Positions 17,804 through 27,777 are shown, counted from the first letter of the stretch. The stretch is 64,000 nucleotides of DNA from Paenibacillus contaminans (GCF_003285015.1 NZ_QMFB01000017.1:148869-212868), one strand, 5' to 3'. Translations and numbers: made by a program. Notes: generated from the letters alone by a model not told the origin.

Positions 17804-19099
17804 ATGAATAGATCAGAAGGTTTCATTTCGGCCAATCGTCCCGTAACCGCGGTGATCGTAGGCGCCGGGCATCGCAGTCTCGTATACGCCTCCTATGCGG
17901 AGGAACATCCGGAGGAGCTGAGCATCGTCGCGGTAGTCGATCCCGATCCCGTTCGCAGGCAGCTCGTGGCGGACCAATATAAGCTGGCGGACGACATGTG
18001 CTTCGAAACGGTGGAGCAGCTGATCGCAAGACCCCGGCTGGCGGATGCCGCGATCAACGGGACGATGGATTCGGTCCATGTCCAAACCTCTTTGCCTTTG
18101 CTGAAAGCGGGCTATCATATTTTGCTGGAAAAACCGATCGGCATTTCCGAGGAAGAAACGCTGGAGCTTCTGCAAACGGCCGAACGCTGCGAGCGTCTGG
18201 TGATGGTGTGCCATGTATTGAGATACGCGCCCTTCTATGCCGCAATCCGGCAAATCATCGAGGACGGCGAAATCGGGGGCATCGTCAACATCCAGACCTC
18301 GGAAAATGTCAGCTACCACCACATGGCGATGGGATATGTGCGCGGAAAATGGAACCGCAAAGATACGGGCGGCTCCTCCATGCTGATGGCCAAATGCTGC
18401 CACGATCTCGATTTGATCGCCTGGATGAAAGGCGGCGCAAAACCGGTGAGCGTCAGCAGCTTCGGCGGCTTGCTGCAGTTCCGTCCCGAGAGGGCGCCGG
18501 AAGGGGCGGGCACCCGCTGCCTCGCCGATTGTCAAATCGAGGAATCCTGCATGTATTCCGCGCGTAAGCACTATGTCGAGCAAGGGTTGTGGGTGCCGTA
18601 CGTTTCCTACAACGAGCATCTCGGGGTGAAGCAAACGCAGGAGCAGATTTTGGAGTCGCTGCGGACGGATAATCCGTACGGGCGCTGCGTGTGGCATTGC
18701 GATAACGATGTCGTGGATCATCAGGCCGTCATCGTGGAATTCGAGGACGGCAGCACGGCCTCCCATAATTTGAACGGGGCGACGTCCAGGCCGTGCCGCT
18801 CGATGCATATCGTCGGCGAGAAAGGCGAGATTCAAGGCGTGTTGGAGGACGGCTATTTCGTCGTCAGGCACCCCGATCCGCGTCAAGGCAGCGAGTATTC
18901 GGAGCGCAAAGTGGAGCTGAACGTGTCCATGGATATGCATGGCGGAGGCGATCTCAGGCTGGTGGCCGATTTTGTGAACGCGCTTCGCGGCGGTACGCCG
19001 TCGTTATCCTCCACTTCCTTGGAGAAATCCGTCTACGGCCATCGGATCGGCTTCGGGGCGGACCGGTCGCGGGAGGAAGGCAGGATCGTTTCGTTGTAG
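17804..19099 (+). CDS. Gfo/Idh/MocA-family NAD(P)-dependent sugar oxidoreductase
   Basis: 431 aa. Rossmann N-terminal half with a GAGHRS loop (residues 20-25) and the family marker EKPIG (109-113), then the alpha/beta substrate domain containing KCCHDLDLIAWM with the probable catalytic His. Members oxidise or reduce a sugar or inositol carbon, sometimes as part of glycoside cleavage by redox elimination. There is no signal peptide, so it is cytoplasmic. It sits between two DUF4838 paralogues and before the GH78-type gene, suggesting it works on the imported oligosaccharide. A cysteine-rich stretch (TRCLADCQIEESCMYS) recalls the subgroup with extra Cys residues. ATG start behind AAAGGAAG. Confidence 0.9.
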   Translation: MNRSEGFISANRPVTAVIVGAGHRSLVYASYAEEHPEELSIVAVVDPDPVRRQLVADQYKLADDMCFETVEQLIARPRLADAAINGTMDSVHVQTSLPLLKAGYHILLEKPIGISEEETLELLQTAERCERLVMVCHVLRYAPFYAAIRQIIEDGEIGGIVNIQTSENVSYHHMAMGYVRGKWNRKDTGGSSMLMAKCCHDLDLIAWMKGGAKPVSVSSFGGLLQFRPERAPEGAGTRCLADCQIEESCMYSARKHYVEQGLWVPYVSYNEHLGVKQTQEQILESLRTDNPYGRCVWHCDNDVVDHQAVIVEFEDGSTASHNLNGATSRPCRSMHIVGEKGEIQGVLEDGYFVVRHPDPRQGSEYSERKVELNVSMDMHGGGDLRLVADFVNALRGGTPSLSSTSLEKSVYGHRIGFGADRSREEGRIVSL

Positions 19100-19176
19100 G
19101 CTGCGTGATGTAAGCTCATCAGAAAACGATGACAAGTACCTGGAAGGTTTAAAATTTAGGAGGAGATGTGGCGAGT

Positions 19177-22100
19177 ATGAGGAAAACGAAATCTTTTGTA
19201 TCCGTTTTACTTGTTGTATGTCTGCTGTTTGCATTTCCAGGAATTTCGTTTGGTGCTGCGCAGATGGCCGATGACGGTGCGGCTGCAAGAGGAGTAGGAG
19301 GTGACCAAGGAAACAACCAAGGGAATATTGTCTCGGTAAGTGCGGACACCGGTACGGTTAACGCCAAGTTCAACAAACAACCGCCCGGCGGAAAGCCGAA
19401 AGCAAGCGATTTCACGATTCAACGGCAGGTGAACGGTGGGGCGGCCGAAGTTATTATTCCAACTTCGTATACGTGGGGGCCTTCCGCCAAGATCGCGACG
19501 TTTGCCGTACCGTCACTTGCTTCCGGAAGCTTGGGGCTTGAGGTCGTTTACAGCGTTTCCTTTAAAGGTGCCGCTTTCGTTTCGGCTCCAGCGTTTGCGA
19601 TTTCCGCATGGCCCCCGCTGGACATCGTGCACAAGGGTCAAGCGAACGCTATGATCGTCGTCGCGCCGGATGCGGATGAGCAAACGCAAGCAGCTGCCGA
19701 TACGCTAGCGGAGTACGTACTGAAATCCACCGGAGCGCAATTGCCCGTTATAACGGAAGATCAACTGTCCGGCGATAATGGACAGCTTCAGGACCAAGTA
19801 CGGATTCATATCGGCGCGAACGGCTCGCAGCAGGACCCTCATCTTGACGAACTGCTTCAGGCTGTGGATGCGGATGGGGACGGGTACGTCATTCACTTTC
19901 ATGAGAATGAGATCGTCATAGCCGGTTCTTCCGTATGGGGAACGAAAAACGGCGTGTTCGACTTTTTGGAACGGTATGTAGGTGTTCGTTGGCTCATGCC
20001 GGGTCCGGACGGCGAAGATGTGCCGCAGACAACGGATTTGACGATCGAAAGATCGGATATTTTGGAAAATCCGGCCTTCATACAAAGGGTCGTTAGTCCG
20101 ATGGTAACTTCTCCCGATGAAGCACATCCTTTGCAATCGCAGAACGAATGGGCGCAACGTAATCGCCTGCAGGGAAAATACAATATGCCGGTCGGGTTTC
20201 ATCATAACTTGTACTCCTTATTTCCAGTAGAATGGTATGGCTCGACGCGCCCCGATTTTTATCCGAAAAGCATTCCGCCGAATCCGGGAGCGGCGGCAAG
20301 CTGGCAGCCTTGCTTCAGCGCTGACGGTAGTGTCGAGGCTGCGGTTTACGGGATTCTCCAATATTTTGCGGCGAATCCGGATGCCTCGTCGTTTTCGCTC
20401 GGCGTCAACGATTCAGGCAACTACTGCGAAACGGATTCGAATCACCCTCTGTACCCGGATCGGATTAACTCGGTCGGCCGCATTCATATGTCCGAAATCT
20501 ATTACAAGTGGGTCAATGATGTCGTGGAGCAAGTTTTAGAGGTTTACCCGGACAAATGGTTCGGCTTGCTTGCTTATGAAGAAGTGAACGATCCTCCTGC
20601 ATTCCCGCTGAACCCCAGAGTGGTGCCATTCGTGACGAAAGACCGGTTGTCTTGGACGGACCCGGAAGTTAAGGATGTCGAACACGGGATGATCGAACAG
20701 TGGGAGCAAGTGGCCGAGAACGTCGGCTGGTACGACTACTTGTACGGTACTCTCTATACGATTCCGCGCATCTACCCACATGTCATGGCGGAAAACTATC
20801 GTTATGCCAAGGACAATCATGTAATTGCCCACTATGCAGAATTATACGGCAATGCGGGAGACGGTCCGAAAGCCTGGCTGTCGGCTAAGCTGCAGTGGGA
20901 TCCGAATCAGGACGTCGACGCCTTGCTGGAGGAATGGTATGAACGCGCGGTAGGACCGGCGGCGGCTGCCGATCTGGCGGCATACTACGCATTGTGGGAG
21001 CATTACTGGACGGAGCAGATCCAAGCCTCCGACTGGTTCCAGATCGGCAAGAACATGACTTACTTGGCTTTTAACGATCTTTCTTATCTGAACCTGGTGA
21101 CCGATGACATGGTAACACAGAGCAGAGCGCTGCTTGAAGCTGCGGTAGCCAAAGCCGGAACGCCTAAGCAGAAGGCGCGTGCGAATGTGCTTCTGCGTGC
21201 ATTCGAATATTATGAAGCTTCTGCGCTCAGCTATCCTAAGAAAAACGATCCGCCGGCCAGCGAAGCCGAAGCGCTGCAGCTGCTGGACCACATCGCGGAA
21301 ACGATCGCAGGAAAGCTTGCGTATGCGCAGGATCGTCTGCGGCTGCTCGAGGAATTTAAGAACGATCCGCTGCTCGTTAATCCTGCTTCCTTAAGAATAG
21401 ATTGGTCGGGTTGGAACAAATACGATTTTTGGAATCTGATCGAATATATTCGGGAGAATGAAGCGGCAGGAGGTCCCGTCACACAAAAAGTCAGGGAGCT
21501 GGCAAGCAGCGAGCAGCCTTCCAAGATACGAAGCTTCGCAGAACTGCTTGAGGAAGTGCTTTTCGGCTGGGGGTCCGTAACGGCAAACGCTTCGTTTGAA
21601 AATGGGACTACAACGGCAAGTCCGTGGGAGCTGTGGGTCAGCTCGACGGGTACGATCAAAAGGACGGAGGGAATGTCCCGTACGGGGAATGCGAGTCTGG
21701 TTGTAGATAAGCTTGCCCGCGGAGGTCCTGCCCAGCTCTTCTCCATTAATCCGGGACTTATAGCGGCGCGAGCCTATTTTTACACGCCTGCAGGGACACA
21801 CCATAATGGAACGATCCAATTGCTATATAACGTGAAGGATGCGCAGGGGAATAATTTGACCGTCCTTCGATCCGAAGAAAAGGCAATTGCCGATACGGCA
21901 GGCGAATGGACCTCCATAGGCATCTTGGAAGAAGTACCGGCTGCCATCGGCGGCAAGGAAGTGAAGAAAATCCAAGTGGTCGTGCTGATTAATGGGTTCG
22001 CGGAAGGCTCCGGCTTATATGTGGACGATGTGGAAGTATTCCAAAAAAGAGGAAGTCTAGATCCGAATCTCGTTACCAAAGATACGTTTTGGAGCCTCTA

Positions 22101-22710
22101 TGATTCCATTAATCAACAGGAACCGAACGGCGGTCCTAAGCGGCTTTATGTTGAGGCGCTGGCCGCCAGCCCGGAATATTCGGAGGGACGCGAGTATGCC
22201 AAGCTGCTGGCGAATACGTTGAGTGGCACGCAGCCGGTCAACGATAATCCGTCGTTCGAAGCCGGAACAGCTCCATGGTCGTTATTCCTAGCCAATGGAG
22301 CAGGCACGATGAATCGGGTTACCGACGCGGTCTACAGCCATTCGGGAAGCGCTGGCATCGTCGTATCCGGAACGGCAACGCAAAAAATATTGAATCAATA
22401 TTTTACGTTTAATACCGGTCCCGCCGCTGCCAAAGTATTTTTTAAGATTCCTCAAGGGAAGACGACTGCGGGGACAATCCAGTTGGGCTTTAATATGAAC
22501 ACAGCCGACGGAAAGAGCGCCGGTGTCGTTCGTTCGAATGTTAAGCCGCTTTCCGCGTCGAACGGGGATTGGGCGTCGATCGATTACGCGTTCTGGATTC
22601 CGCAAGCGATCAACAATCTGGAAGTGGGGCGCGTTCAATTTGTCGTTATTATTACCGGGCTCGAGGGGACGGTCCCGATCTATCTTGACGATGTCAATAT
22701 ATATCAATGA
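19177..22710 (+). CDS. Large secreted DUF4838-like protein (paralogue 2)
   Basis: 1177 aa with the same order of parts as paralogue 1: signal peptide, Ig-like domain with TIQRQVNGGAAEV, GH67/GH20-type N-terminal domain, DUF4838 barrel (SLGVNDSGNYCET, AHYAELYGN), helical region and two CBM4/9-like modules. The DNA around its start (GGAGATGTGGCGAGTATGAGG) is nearly identical to that of paralogue 1 and similarity continues through the first 450 bases, so the pair arose by tandem duplication around the Gfo/Idh/MocA gene. The C-terminal modules have diverged more, which suggests different ligands. Secreted; predicted to act on the same polymer. Exact activity unknown. Confidence 0.85.
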   Translation: MRKTKSFVSVLLVVCLLFAFPGISFGAAQMADDGAAARGVGGDQGNNQGNIVSVSADTGTVNAKFNKQPPGGKPKASDFTIQRQVNGGAAEVIIPTSYTWGPSAKIATFAVPSLASGSLGLEVVYSVSFKGAAFVSAPAFAISAWPPLDIVHKGQANAMIVVAPDADEQTQAAADTLAEYVLKSTGAQLPVITEDQLSGDNGQLQDQVRIHIGANGSQQDPHLDELLQAVDADGDGYVIHFHENEIVIAGSSVWGTKNGVFDFLERYVGVRWLMPGPDGEDVPQTTDLTIERSDILENPAFIQRVVSPMVTSPDEAHPLQSQNEWAQRNRLQGKYNMPVGFHHNLYSLFPVEWYGSTRPDFYPKSIPPNPGAAASWQPCFSADGSVEAAVYGILQYFAANPDASSFSLGVNDSGNYCETDSNHPLYPDRINSVGRIHMSEIYYKWVNDVVEQVLEVYPDKWFGLLAYEEVNDPPAFPLNPRVVPFVTKDRLSWTDPEVKDVEHGMIEQWEQVAENVGWYDYLYGTLYTIPRIYPHVMAENYRYAKDNHVIAHYAELYGNAGDGPKAWLSAKLQWDPNQDVDALLEEWYERAVGPAAAADLAAYYALWEHYWTEQIQASDWFQIGKNMTYLAFNDLSYLNLVTDDMVTQSRALLEAAVAKAGTPKQKARANVLLRAFEYYEASALSYPKKNDPPASEAEALQLLDHIAETIAGKLAYAQDRLRLLEEFKNDPLLVNPASLRIDWSGWNKYDFWNLIEYIRENEAAGGPVTQKVRELASSEQPSKIRSFAELLEEVLFGWGSVTANASFENGTTTASPWELWVSSTGTIKRTEGMSRTGNASLVVDKLARGGPAQLFSINPGLIAARAYFYTPAGTHHNGTIQLLYNVKDAQGNNLTVLRSEEKAIADTAGEWTSIGILEEVPAAIGGKEVKKIQVVVLINGFAEGSGLYVDDVEVFQKRGSLDPNLVTKDTFWSLYDSINQQEPNGGPKRLYVEALAASPEYSEGREYAKLLANTLSGTQPVNDNPSFEAGTAPWSLFLANGAGTMNRVTDAVYSHSGSAGIVVSGTATQKILNQYFTFNTGPAAAKVFFKIPQGKTTAGTIQLGFNMNTADGKSAGVVRSNVKPLSASNGDWASIDYAFWIPQAINNLEVGRVQFVVIITGLEGTVPIYLDDVNIYQ

Positions 22711-22797
22711 TAGAGTCTCGCTTTAAGTAAGTGGATCGAATACCGGCGTATATCAATGTTCTAATACTAAATTCTACGTATACGGGCATAGCACCTG

Positions 22798-22833
22798 GGG
22801 GCGTGTATTCACAAACGCCCCTTGTTTTTTTTT
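22798..22833 (+). terminator. Terminator after DUF4838 paralogue 2
   Basis: GGGGCGT (22798-22804) pairs with ACGCCCC (22815-22821), followed by a T-rich run. It separates the secreted-protein genes from the GH78-type gene, which may therefore have its own promoter or depend on readthrough. Confidence 0.8.
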
Positions 22834-22875
22834 AGCGCGTTGCGATCATCGAATTCCAGTAAGGAGACTTTCATC

Positions 22876-24966
22876 ATGACAAATAACGAACGTAAACAAG
22901 CGACCTGGATTTGGTATCCCGGCGATTTCGAGGTTTGGCTGCACCGCGAGGTTTGCCTTCGCAGGGAAGAGAGAGGAAACGTCTATCCTCCGTTTTATCG
23001 TTTGGATTCGCCCTATGTCTCTCTTAAATTTCAACACATCTATACCATAGCTGAGGCAGAAGAGGTGACGATCGCCGCGCAAGGCAGATACAATGTCATG
23101 ATCGACGGCAGAATGGTTCCGTCCGACACCGGCAAGCTGCTGCTGCCCGAAGGAACGCATACGTTCATCGTATCGGTCGTCAACGAGTCCGGCCTCCCGG
23201 CCTTGTTCGTGCAGGGAAGCACGATCGCAACCGACCGGAGTTGGAATGTGGCGAGCGGAAACTGGAGCTGGGTAAAGCCCGGTTCGTGGAAGTTTCATTC
23301 GGCGGAGGAGGGGCCGTCGTTATACCGGCTTTCCACAATGCGGGAAGAAGCGGCCGAAATTACGCAAAAAAACGACGGCTCGCTGCTTGCCGATTTCGGG
23401 AAGGAAACGTTCGGCTACATGCAGCTTCATGGACTGGAGGGAGAAGGGCAGGTCACGCTTTATTATGGGGAATCGCTGGAAGAAGCGTTATCCGAGTCGC
23501 ATTGCGAAACGTTCGATCGCATAGCGATAGCGGCCGGAGCCTCGCCGGATTATACCCACGACAAATCGAAGGCGTTCCGCTATGTGAATATCGTACCGGA
23601 ACAGGGCGTGGCGGTCGGCGGCGTCTCGATGCTGTACGAATACTTGCCCGTCGAATACCGCGGCCGATTCCGCTGCTCAAACGAACGGATCAACCGGATT
23701 TATGAGGTTGCCGCTTACACGATGCATTTGACTACGCGAGAGTTTTTCCTGGACGGCATCAAACGCGACCGCTGGGTATGGTCGGGCGACGCGTATCAAA
23801 GCTATTTGATCAATTACTACCTCTTTTTCGATGAGGATGTCAATCGCAGGACAATGATCGCGCTGCGCGGCAAGGATCCGATCGATACGCATCTGAACAC
23901 GATTCTCGACTATTCGTTCTACTGGATTATCGGTTTGTACGACCATTATGAGTATACCGGAGATCTGGAGTTCATCCGTTTCATCTATCCGAAAATGCTG
24001 GGTCTGCTCGATTTTTGCCGCGCGCGGGCGAACGGGAACGGCATGGTGGAGGGCAAGCCGGGAGATTGGGTGTTCGTCGACTGGGCGGATATAAGCAAGG
24101 AAGGAGAGCTCAGCTTCCAGCAGGTGCTGTTCTGCAGAAGCCTGATCGTTGCAGCAGGCTTTGCCCGCATGTTCGAGGACGCTGAGCGTGCCGAGCAATT
24201 GGAGCGTGAGGCTGCTGCACTGAGGGGGCTGATGTTCGACACGTTTTGGGATGATGAGCAGGGAGGGTTTGTGCACAACCGGGTGAACGGCCAAGTTCAG
24301 CTGCATATGACCAAGTATGCCAGTATGTTCGCGCTGCTGCTTGGCTTTTTGGACGATGCGCAGCGGCAATCGGTAGCACGGAAGGTTCTGATGAATGACC
24401 GCGTGCAAAAAATAACGACGCCGTACATGCGGTTTTACGAGCTTGCCGCATTATGCGAAATCGGGGAGCAAGCGCATGTTTTGTCCGAAATGGAAAGCTA
24501 CTGGGGCGGCATGCTCGATTTGGGGGCGACTAGCTTCTGGGAGGTTTACGATCCCGAGGTAAAAGGGAACGCGCAGTATGCGATGTCCGGCCGTCCGTTC
24601 GCCAAAAGCTTGTGCCACGCCTGGGGAGCCGGACCGGTCTTTTTGCTCGGCAAATATTACATGGGCATCAAACCGCTGGAAGCCGGTTATGCGCGTTTCG
24701 TCATCGAGCCGAAGCTGGGCGGACTGACCTGGTTTGAAGGGACGGTGCCGGCCAACAAGGACGATATTCATGTCTATATGGATGAAAGGAAAATTACCGT
24801 TCGAACCGGCGCAAGCCCCGGCCTGCTTCGCTTGACGAGCTCGACCGAGCCGTCCTGTCCGTCCGCCGCTTTCCGGGAGCTCGGGCAGAATCGCTATGAG
24901 CTGCCGCTGGACACGCCGAATTCGGAATACGTCATCGCGTACGTCAATGCGGAGAATGAACGGTAA
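22876..24966 (+). CDS. Cytoplasmic GH78-type alpha-L-rhamnosidase
   Basis: 696 aa. An N-terminal beta-sandwich region (about residues 10-280) is followed by an (alpha/alpha)6 barrel beginning near 281 with FLDGIKRDRWVWSGD, the GH78 DG-x-KRDR-x-x-W-x-GD signature, and a C-terminal beta-domain (ARFVIEPKLGGLTWFEGTVP). GH78 enzymes remove terminal alpha-L-rhamnose. No signal peptide, so it should act on imported oligosaccharides. ATG 22876 follows TAAGGAG; the frame upstream (22822) overlaps the terminator. It is the strongest clue that the substrate of the 8-25 kb locus contains rhamnose, though GH78-like proteins of this clade are not all characterised. Confidence 0.85.
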   Translation: MTNNERKQATWIWYPGDFEVWLHREVCLRREERGNVYPPFYRLDSPYVSLKFQHIYTIAEAEEVTIAAQGRYNVMIDGRMVPSDTGKLLLPEGTHTFIVSVVNESGLPALFVQGSTIATDRSWNVASGNWSWVKPGSWKFHSAEEGPSLYRLSTMREEAAEITQKNDGSLLADFGKETFGYMQLHGLEGEGQVTLYYGESLEEALSESHCETFDRIAIAAGASPDYTHDKSKAFRYVNIVPEQGVAVGGVSMLYEYLPVEYRGRFRCSNERINRIYEVAAYTMHLTTREFFLDGIKRDRWVWSGDAYQSYLINYYLFFDEDVNRRTMIALRGKDPIDTHLNTILDYSFYWIIGLYDHYEYTGDLEFIRFIYPKMLGLLDFCRARANGNGMVEGKPGDWVFVDWADISKEGELSFQQVLFCRSLIVAAGFARMFEDAERAEQLEREAAALRGLMFDTFWDDEQGGFVHNRVNGQVQLHMTKYASMFALLLGFLDDAQRQSVARKVLMNDRVQKITTPYMRFYELAALCEIGEQAHVLSEMESYWGGMLDLGATSFWEVYDPEVKGNAQYAMSGRPFAKSLCHAWGAGPVFLLGKYYMGIKPLEAGYARFVIEPKLGGLTWFEGTVPANKDDIHVYMDERKITVRTGASPGLLRLTSSTEPSCPSAAFRELGQNRYELPLDTPNSEYVIAYVNAENER

Positions 24967-25090
24967 AAGCTGAAATCGAGCTCATTTCGAGACCGAAAAC
25001 GAAAACGGTAACTTCTAGTAACATTTCAACTCTTATCCTAAAGATTTTAGGGATGTAAGGCATCTGATCGTGCAACAGATCGTGATCATC

Positions 25091-25500
25091 ATAATGAGGC
25101 AAGGTTTACTATCAGTGAGGCAAACCTCACTATTTCTAACCGAAAACTCGTGTTCTGGTGGTATAATGAGGCAAACGCAACGAATAGTGAGGCAAACGAA
25201 ATTGATAGTTACGTTTGCCTCACTATTTGGCGAAAAGGAGCGTTTTACCGGTAGAATAGTGAGGACAGCCTCATGAACAATAAGGTTTTCCCCACTAATC
25301 GCACGGTTCGTGCATAACCATTACGATATCCGAGTTTGCTTTCGTAACCAGGTTATCAATCCCTAGTTTTAGACTTGATGGCGTACTAATACGCCATCAA
25401 GTCTAAAACTAGGGATTCGGACAAACGGACATTACCTGGTAAAATGGTGCCATGCTACGAAACGTTAATCCCTAGTTTAAGCGTTGAAAGGCTACTATTC
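25091..25500. repeat. Composite intergenic repeat, copy 1 (modules F and C)
   Basis: Module F (about 25091-25345) is built of GTGAGGCAAAC units in both orientations, including a perfect 16-bp inverted repeat (25183-25198 with 25212-25227). It is followed by the long palindrome at 25358-25417 and module C (about 25408-25500), which is bounded by AACTAGGGATT and AATCCCTAGTTT. Related copies lie at 45337-45745 (F and C, with F reversed) and 56757-56990 (F only). It occupies the convergent gap between the GH78-type gene and the minus-strand beta-helix gene. The bases from 24967 to 25090 show nothing recognisable. Confidence 0.85.
25358..25417. repeat. Perfect palindrome with 28-bp arms
   Basis: Arms 25358-25385 and 25390-25417 are exact reverse complements around a CTAA spacer. 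Each arm contains CTAGTTTTAGACTTGATGG or its complement. No T-tract follows. The second locus has only diverged halves of this element. Confidence 0.95.
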
Positions 25501-25514
25501 CGAAAGAAAACTTT

Positions 25515-25710
25515 GCTGTAATCCGAGTTTGCCCGCTTAGAACAAGGTATGCAGGTCCTTTTTTACGCTGTAGTCCGAATTCGCCTGCTTGGAGAATGGA
25601 TTTATAGGCACGTCTTGTCGAATACCCGCTGCAAGCGGTTTTTTTCGGACTGCAAGCGAGGCGAGGAATCCGGACTCGATTTTAATTGGGCAAATCGAAC
25701 TTGCATCTTA
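25515..25710 (+). repeat. Composite intergenic repeat, module E (degenerate 52-bp tandem units)
   Basis: Units starting GCTGTAATCCGAGTTTGCC (25515) and GCTGTAGTCCGAATTCGCC (25567) are 52 bases apart. They are followed by a terminator-like hairpin, CCGCT-GCA-AGCGG with seven T residues (25626-25645), then AATTGGGCAAATCGA. The same order of elements recurs at 45802-46040. Confidence 0.7.
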
Positions 25711-25737
25711 TGCAAGCGACGACGATAGGTCGCAACA

Positions 25738-25776
25738 ACAACCCGATCCCACCTTACCTGTGCGGGATCGGGTTGT
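25738..25776 (-). terminator. Terminator for the minus-strand beta-helix gene
   Basis: A perfect 13-pair stem (ACAACCCGATCCC with GGGATCGGGTTGT) around a 13-base loop, 21 bases beyond the stop codon. On the minus strand it is followed by a TGTTGTTG tract; the T content is modest. Confidence 0.7.
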
Positions 25777-25797
25777 CCGCATTTCTTTAGAAGTAAT

Positions 25798-27777
25798 TTA
25801 GAAGTAATAATCGTAAGGCACGCCTATCTCGCTTAGGACCGGATGGGCGATATAGAGCGTTTTGGCCGCGCTGTCCGCGATCATGCCCACGCAGAAGTTT
25901 ACGATTCCGGTATCGGGCATTTTCACGATGCTGGAAGTGATTCTCCAAGCCGTATTGGATCCGTAGCCTTGCGTATTCGCTCCGGTGCCGGTTATGAAAA
26001 GCTGCGTATTCATATTTGCCGCGGACTGTTTGACGTATAGCCCGAAGTACATATAAACGCCGGCAAGCTCCGGATATTGAGCGAGATCGATGGAAAAGCC
26101 CCATTGATCGGGCACGGCCTCACCCGTGAAGGAATAAACCTCTTTTTGACGGTACTGCTGGGCTGCGCTTCCGAATACGCCGGGTCTGCCGAAATCGCGT
26201 ATTTTCACGAAGGAGCTCAAAGCCGGGCTGTAATTGACGCGCGGAATATGGCGGATCTTGGAAGTATGGAAGCCGGTATTGTCCGATAGCGGGACATTGT
26301 CGATCGCTAACGTCTTTAAGTTCAAATACGGCTTGTAGTTGGATGGCACGTCGTTGTCGCGGATGATAATGCCTTTGGCCATCGCGCCGAGGCCGGTTTT
26401 ATTCGTCCCTGTCCGCAGCAAGGTGTATTCTCGAACTGTACCGGAGTGAAGGAATGTATTTTTCCGGATTTCCAGGCCGATTTCTACTGCGTAGCCCGCA
26501 ACAAAATAATCTTCGCTCCCCACCGAGACGAAATTATCCGTGATGGTAACATTTTGCGACGGGTAGCGGTTTTGAATGGCTTGGGGTTCTGTCGCGGATA
26601 CGTTTCCGTTAAGGATAATCGAGGCTTTCACGATCATCGCCGGATTCGTAAACGTCAAGCCCGTTTCGGCGTTGCCTTCGAAATAGCAGCTATAGATGCT
26701 CAGGTTAAAGCTACCTTTCTTGACATAAATGCCGCAAGCGGCGTTTTTCTCGATTGTACAGCCCTGGATTCGCACCTCAAGCCCCTCGTAGGCCATATTG
26801 ATCCCGATGCCGGCATTTGCGAAAATTTTCGTGTTCACCACGTTGAGTGCATTCAGTTGACCAGCCGTGAACAATAGGCCGTCGCCGCTGTTGAACGAAA
26901 ATTCGCAGGAATCGATATCGTTGCACCACCCGTAGCCGATCCCGAGCGCCGCCGTTTGCGTGCCCTGAATGCAGAGCCTGCGGAAAGCCGTATGCGAAAG
27001 CTTCGTGGAGTAGATGCCGTAACGCATCCGCTTCGGGTCGAGCAGTTGTCCGCTGACGATGCCGAATTCCGCAAATTCGTACCGGTTAGCGACGAGTGTA
27101 TCGTTGAATTTGAAAATCGCCTCGAGCGGGTTCGCCTCTGTAAAATCCGGATGAGGTTTGAAAAACGTCGTATAAACGCCGTCTCCCGAAATGCGGATCG
27201 GCTTCGCGGCGGAGTCCAGGACAATCGGCGCGGAGATCAAGTATGTACCGGCGGGCGCGTATACGGCCATGCCCAGTTGCTGCGCAGCTGCTACAGCAGC
27301 TTGCACTGCCTGCGTATCGTCCGCGGCATTGTCCCCTTTGGCGCCGAACCATTTCAAGTTAAGATCCGCCACGGCAGTCCGTTTGTACCTCGCTCCCGCC
27401 GACGATACGATCGTCAGCCCGTTGTCGTCCTGTGTTGCGGTGTCGGCCGGGTCATAGAGGAAAAAGCCTTCCTGGCCGGAGTCTTTGACGTAATACGTAC
27501 ATGCCGGATCAGGTGTCAGCGACGTTCTCATTTCAGACAGGGTGACCGCTATGACACAAGGGGCTGTGGTGCATGCGTCGTTCCCGTTCCCGTAAACCGC
27601 TTCCGTGACGGTTGCTCCTTCTCCAAAGGCGGTACGCATGGAGCCTCCTCCCAAAATCCCGCCTGCAGCAAGTGCGGCTCCGGCAACCCCAAGGGTAGAG
27701 AGCAATTTTCTCCTGCTGATGGACACGTCCGGTTTCTCGTTACTAAACGATTCGTTTTCGCGGAAATTCTGGCTCAT
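25798..27777 (-). CDS. Tat-exported pectate-lyase-3-like beta-helix protein
   Basis: 659 aa. The N-terminus carries a twin-arginine signal (SRRKLLSTLG, then a hydrophobic AAALAAGGILGGG stretch), so it is exported folded. A linker region follows, then a right-handed parallel beta-helix with the pectate_lyase_3/GH28-like opening WFGAKGDNAADDTQAVQAAV and APAGTYLIS near residues 170-220, and a C-terminal beta-sandwich. Such proteins cleave or bind polysaccharides; no catalytic residue was assigned. The frame opens earlier (27894), but the ATG at 27777 has GGAGGAG and places the Tat motif correctly. Minus strand, single gene, with a shared motif about 210 bases upstream that also precedes the 8-25 kb importer genes. 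Confidence 0.85.
   Translation of the reverse strand: MSQNFRENESFSNEKPDVSISRRKLLSTLGVAGAALAAGGILGGGSMRTAFGEGATVTEAVYGNGNDACTTAPCVIAVTLSEMRTSLTPDPACTYYVKDSGQEGFFLYDPADTATQDDNGLTIVSSAGARYKRTAVADLNLKWFGAKGDNAADDTQAVQAAVAAAQQLGMAVYAPAGTYLISAPIVLDSAAKPIRISGDGVYTTFFKPHPDFTEANPLEAIFKFNDTLVANRYEFAEFGIVSGQLLDPKRMRYGIYSTKLSHTAFRRLCIQGTQTAALGIGYGWCNDIDSCEFSFNSGDGLLFTAGQLNALNVVNTKIFANAGIGINMAYEGLEVRIQGCTIEKNAACGIYVKKGSFNLSIYSCYFEGNAETGLTFTNPAMIVKASIILNGNVSATEPQAIQNRYPSQNVTITDNFVSVGSEDYFVAGYAVEIGLEIRKNTFLHSGTVREYTLLRTGTNKTGLGAMAKGIIIRDNDVPSNYKPYLNLKTLAIDNVPLSDNTGFHTSKIRHIPRVNYSPALSSFVKIRDFGRPGVFGSAAQQYRQKEVYSFTGEAVPDQWGFSIDLAQYPELAGVYMYFGLYVKQSAANMNTQLFITGTGANTQGYGSNTAWRITSSIVKMPDTGIVNFCVGMIADSAAKTLYIAHPVLSEIGVPYDYYF

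Noticed and set aside
25070..25276. Open frame inside repeat module F, with related frames at 45553-45843 and 56810-57040 (minus strand)
   Set aside because: The frames match because the repeats match. Differences between copies fall on all codon positions and change amino acids freely, copy 3 loses the frame near its end, and none has a good ribosome site. Treated as non-coding.
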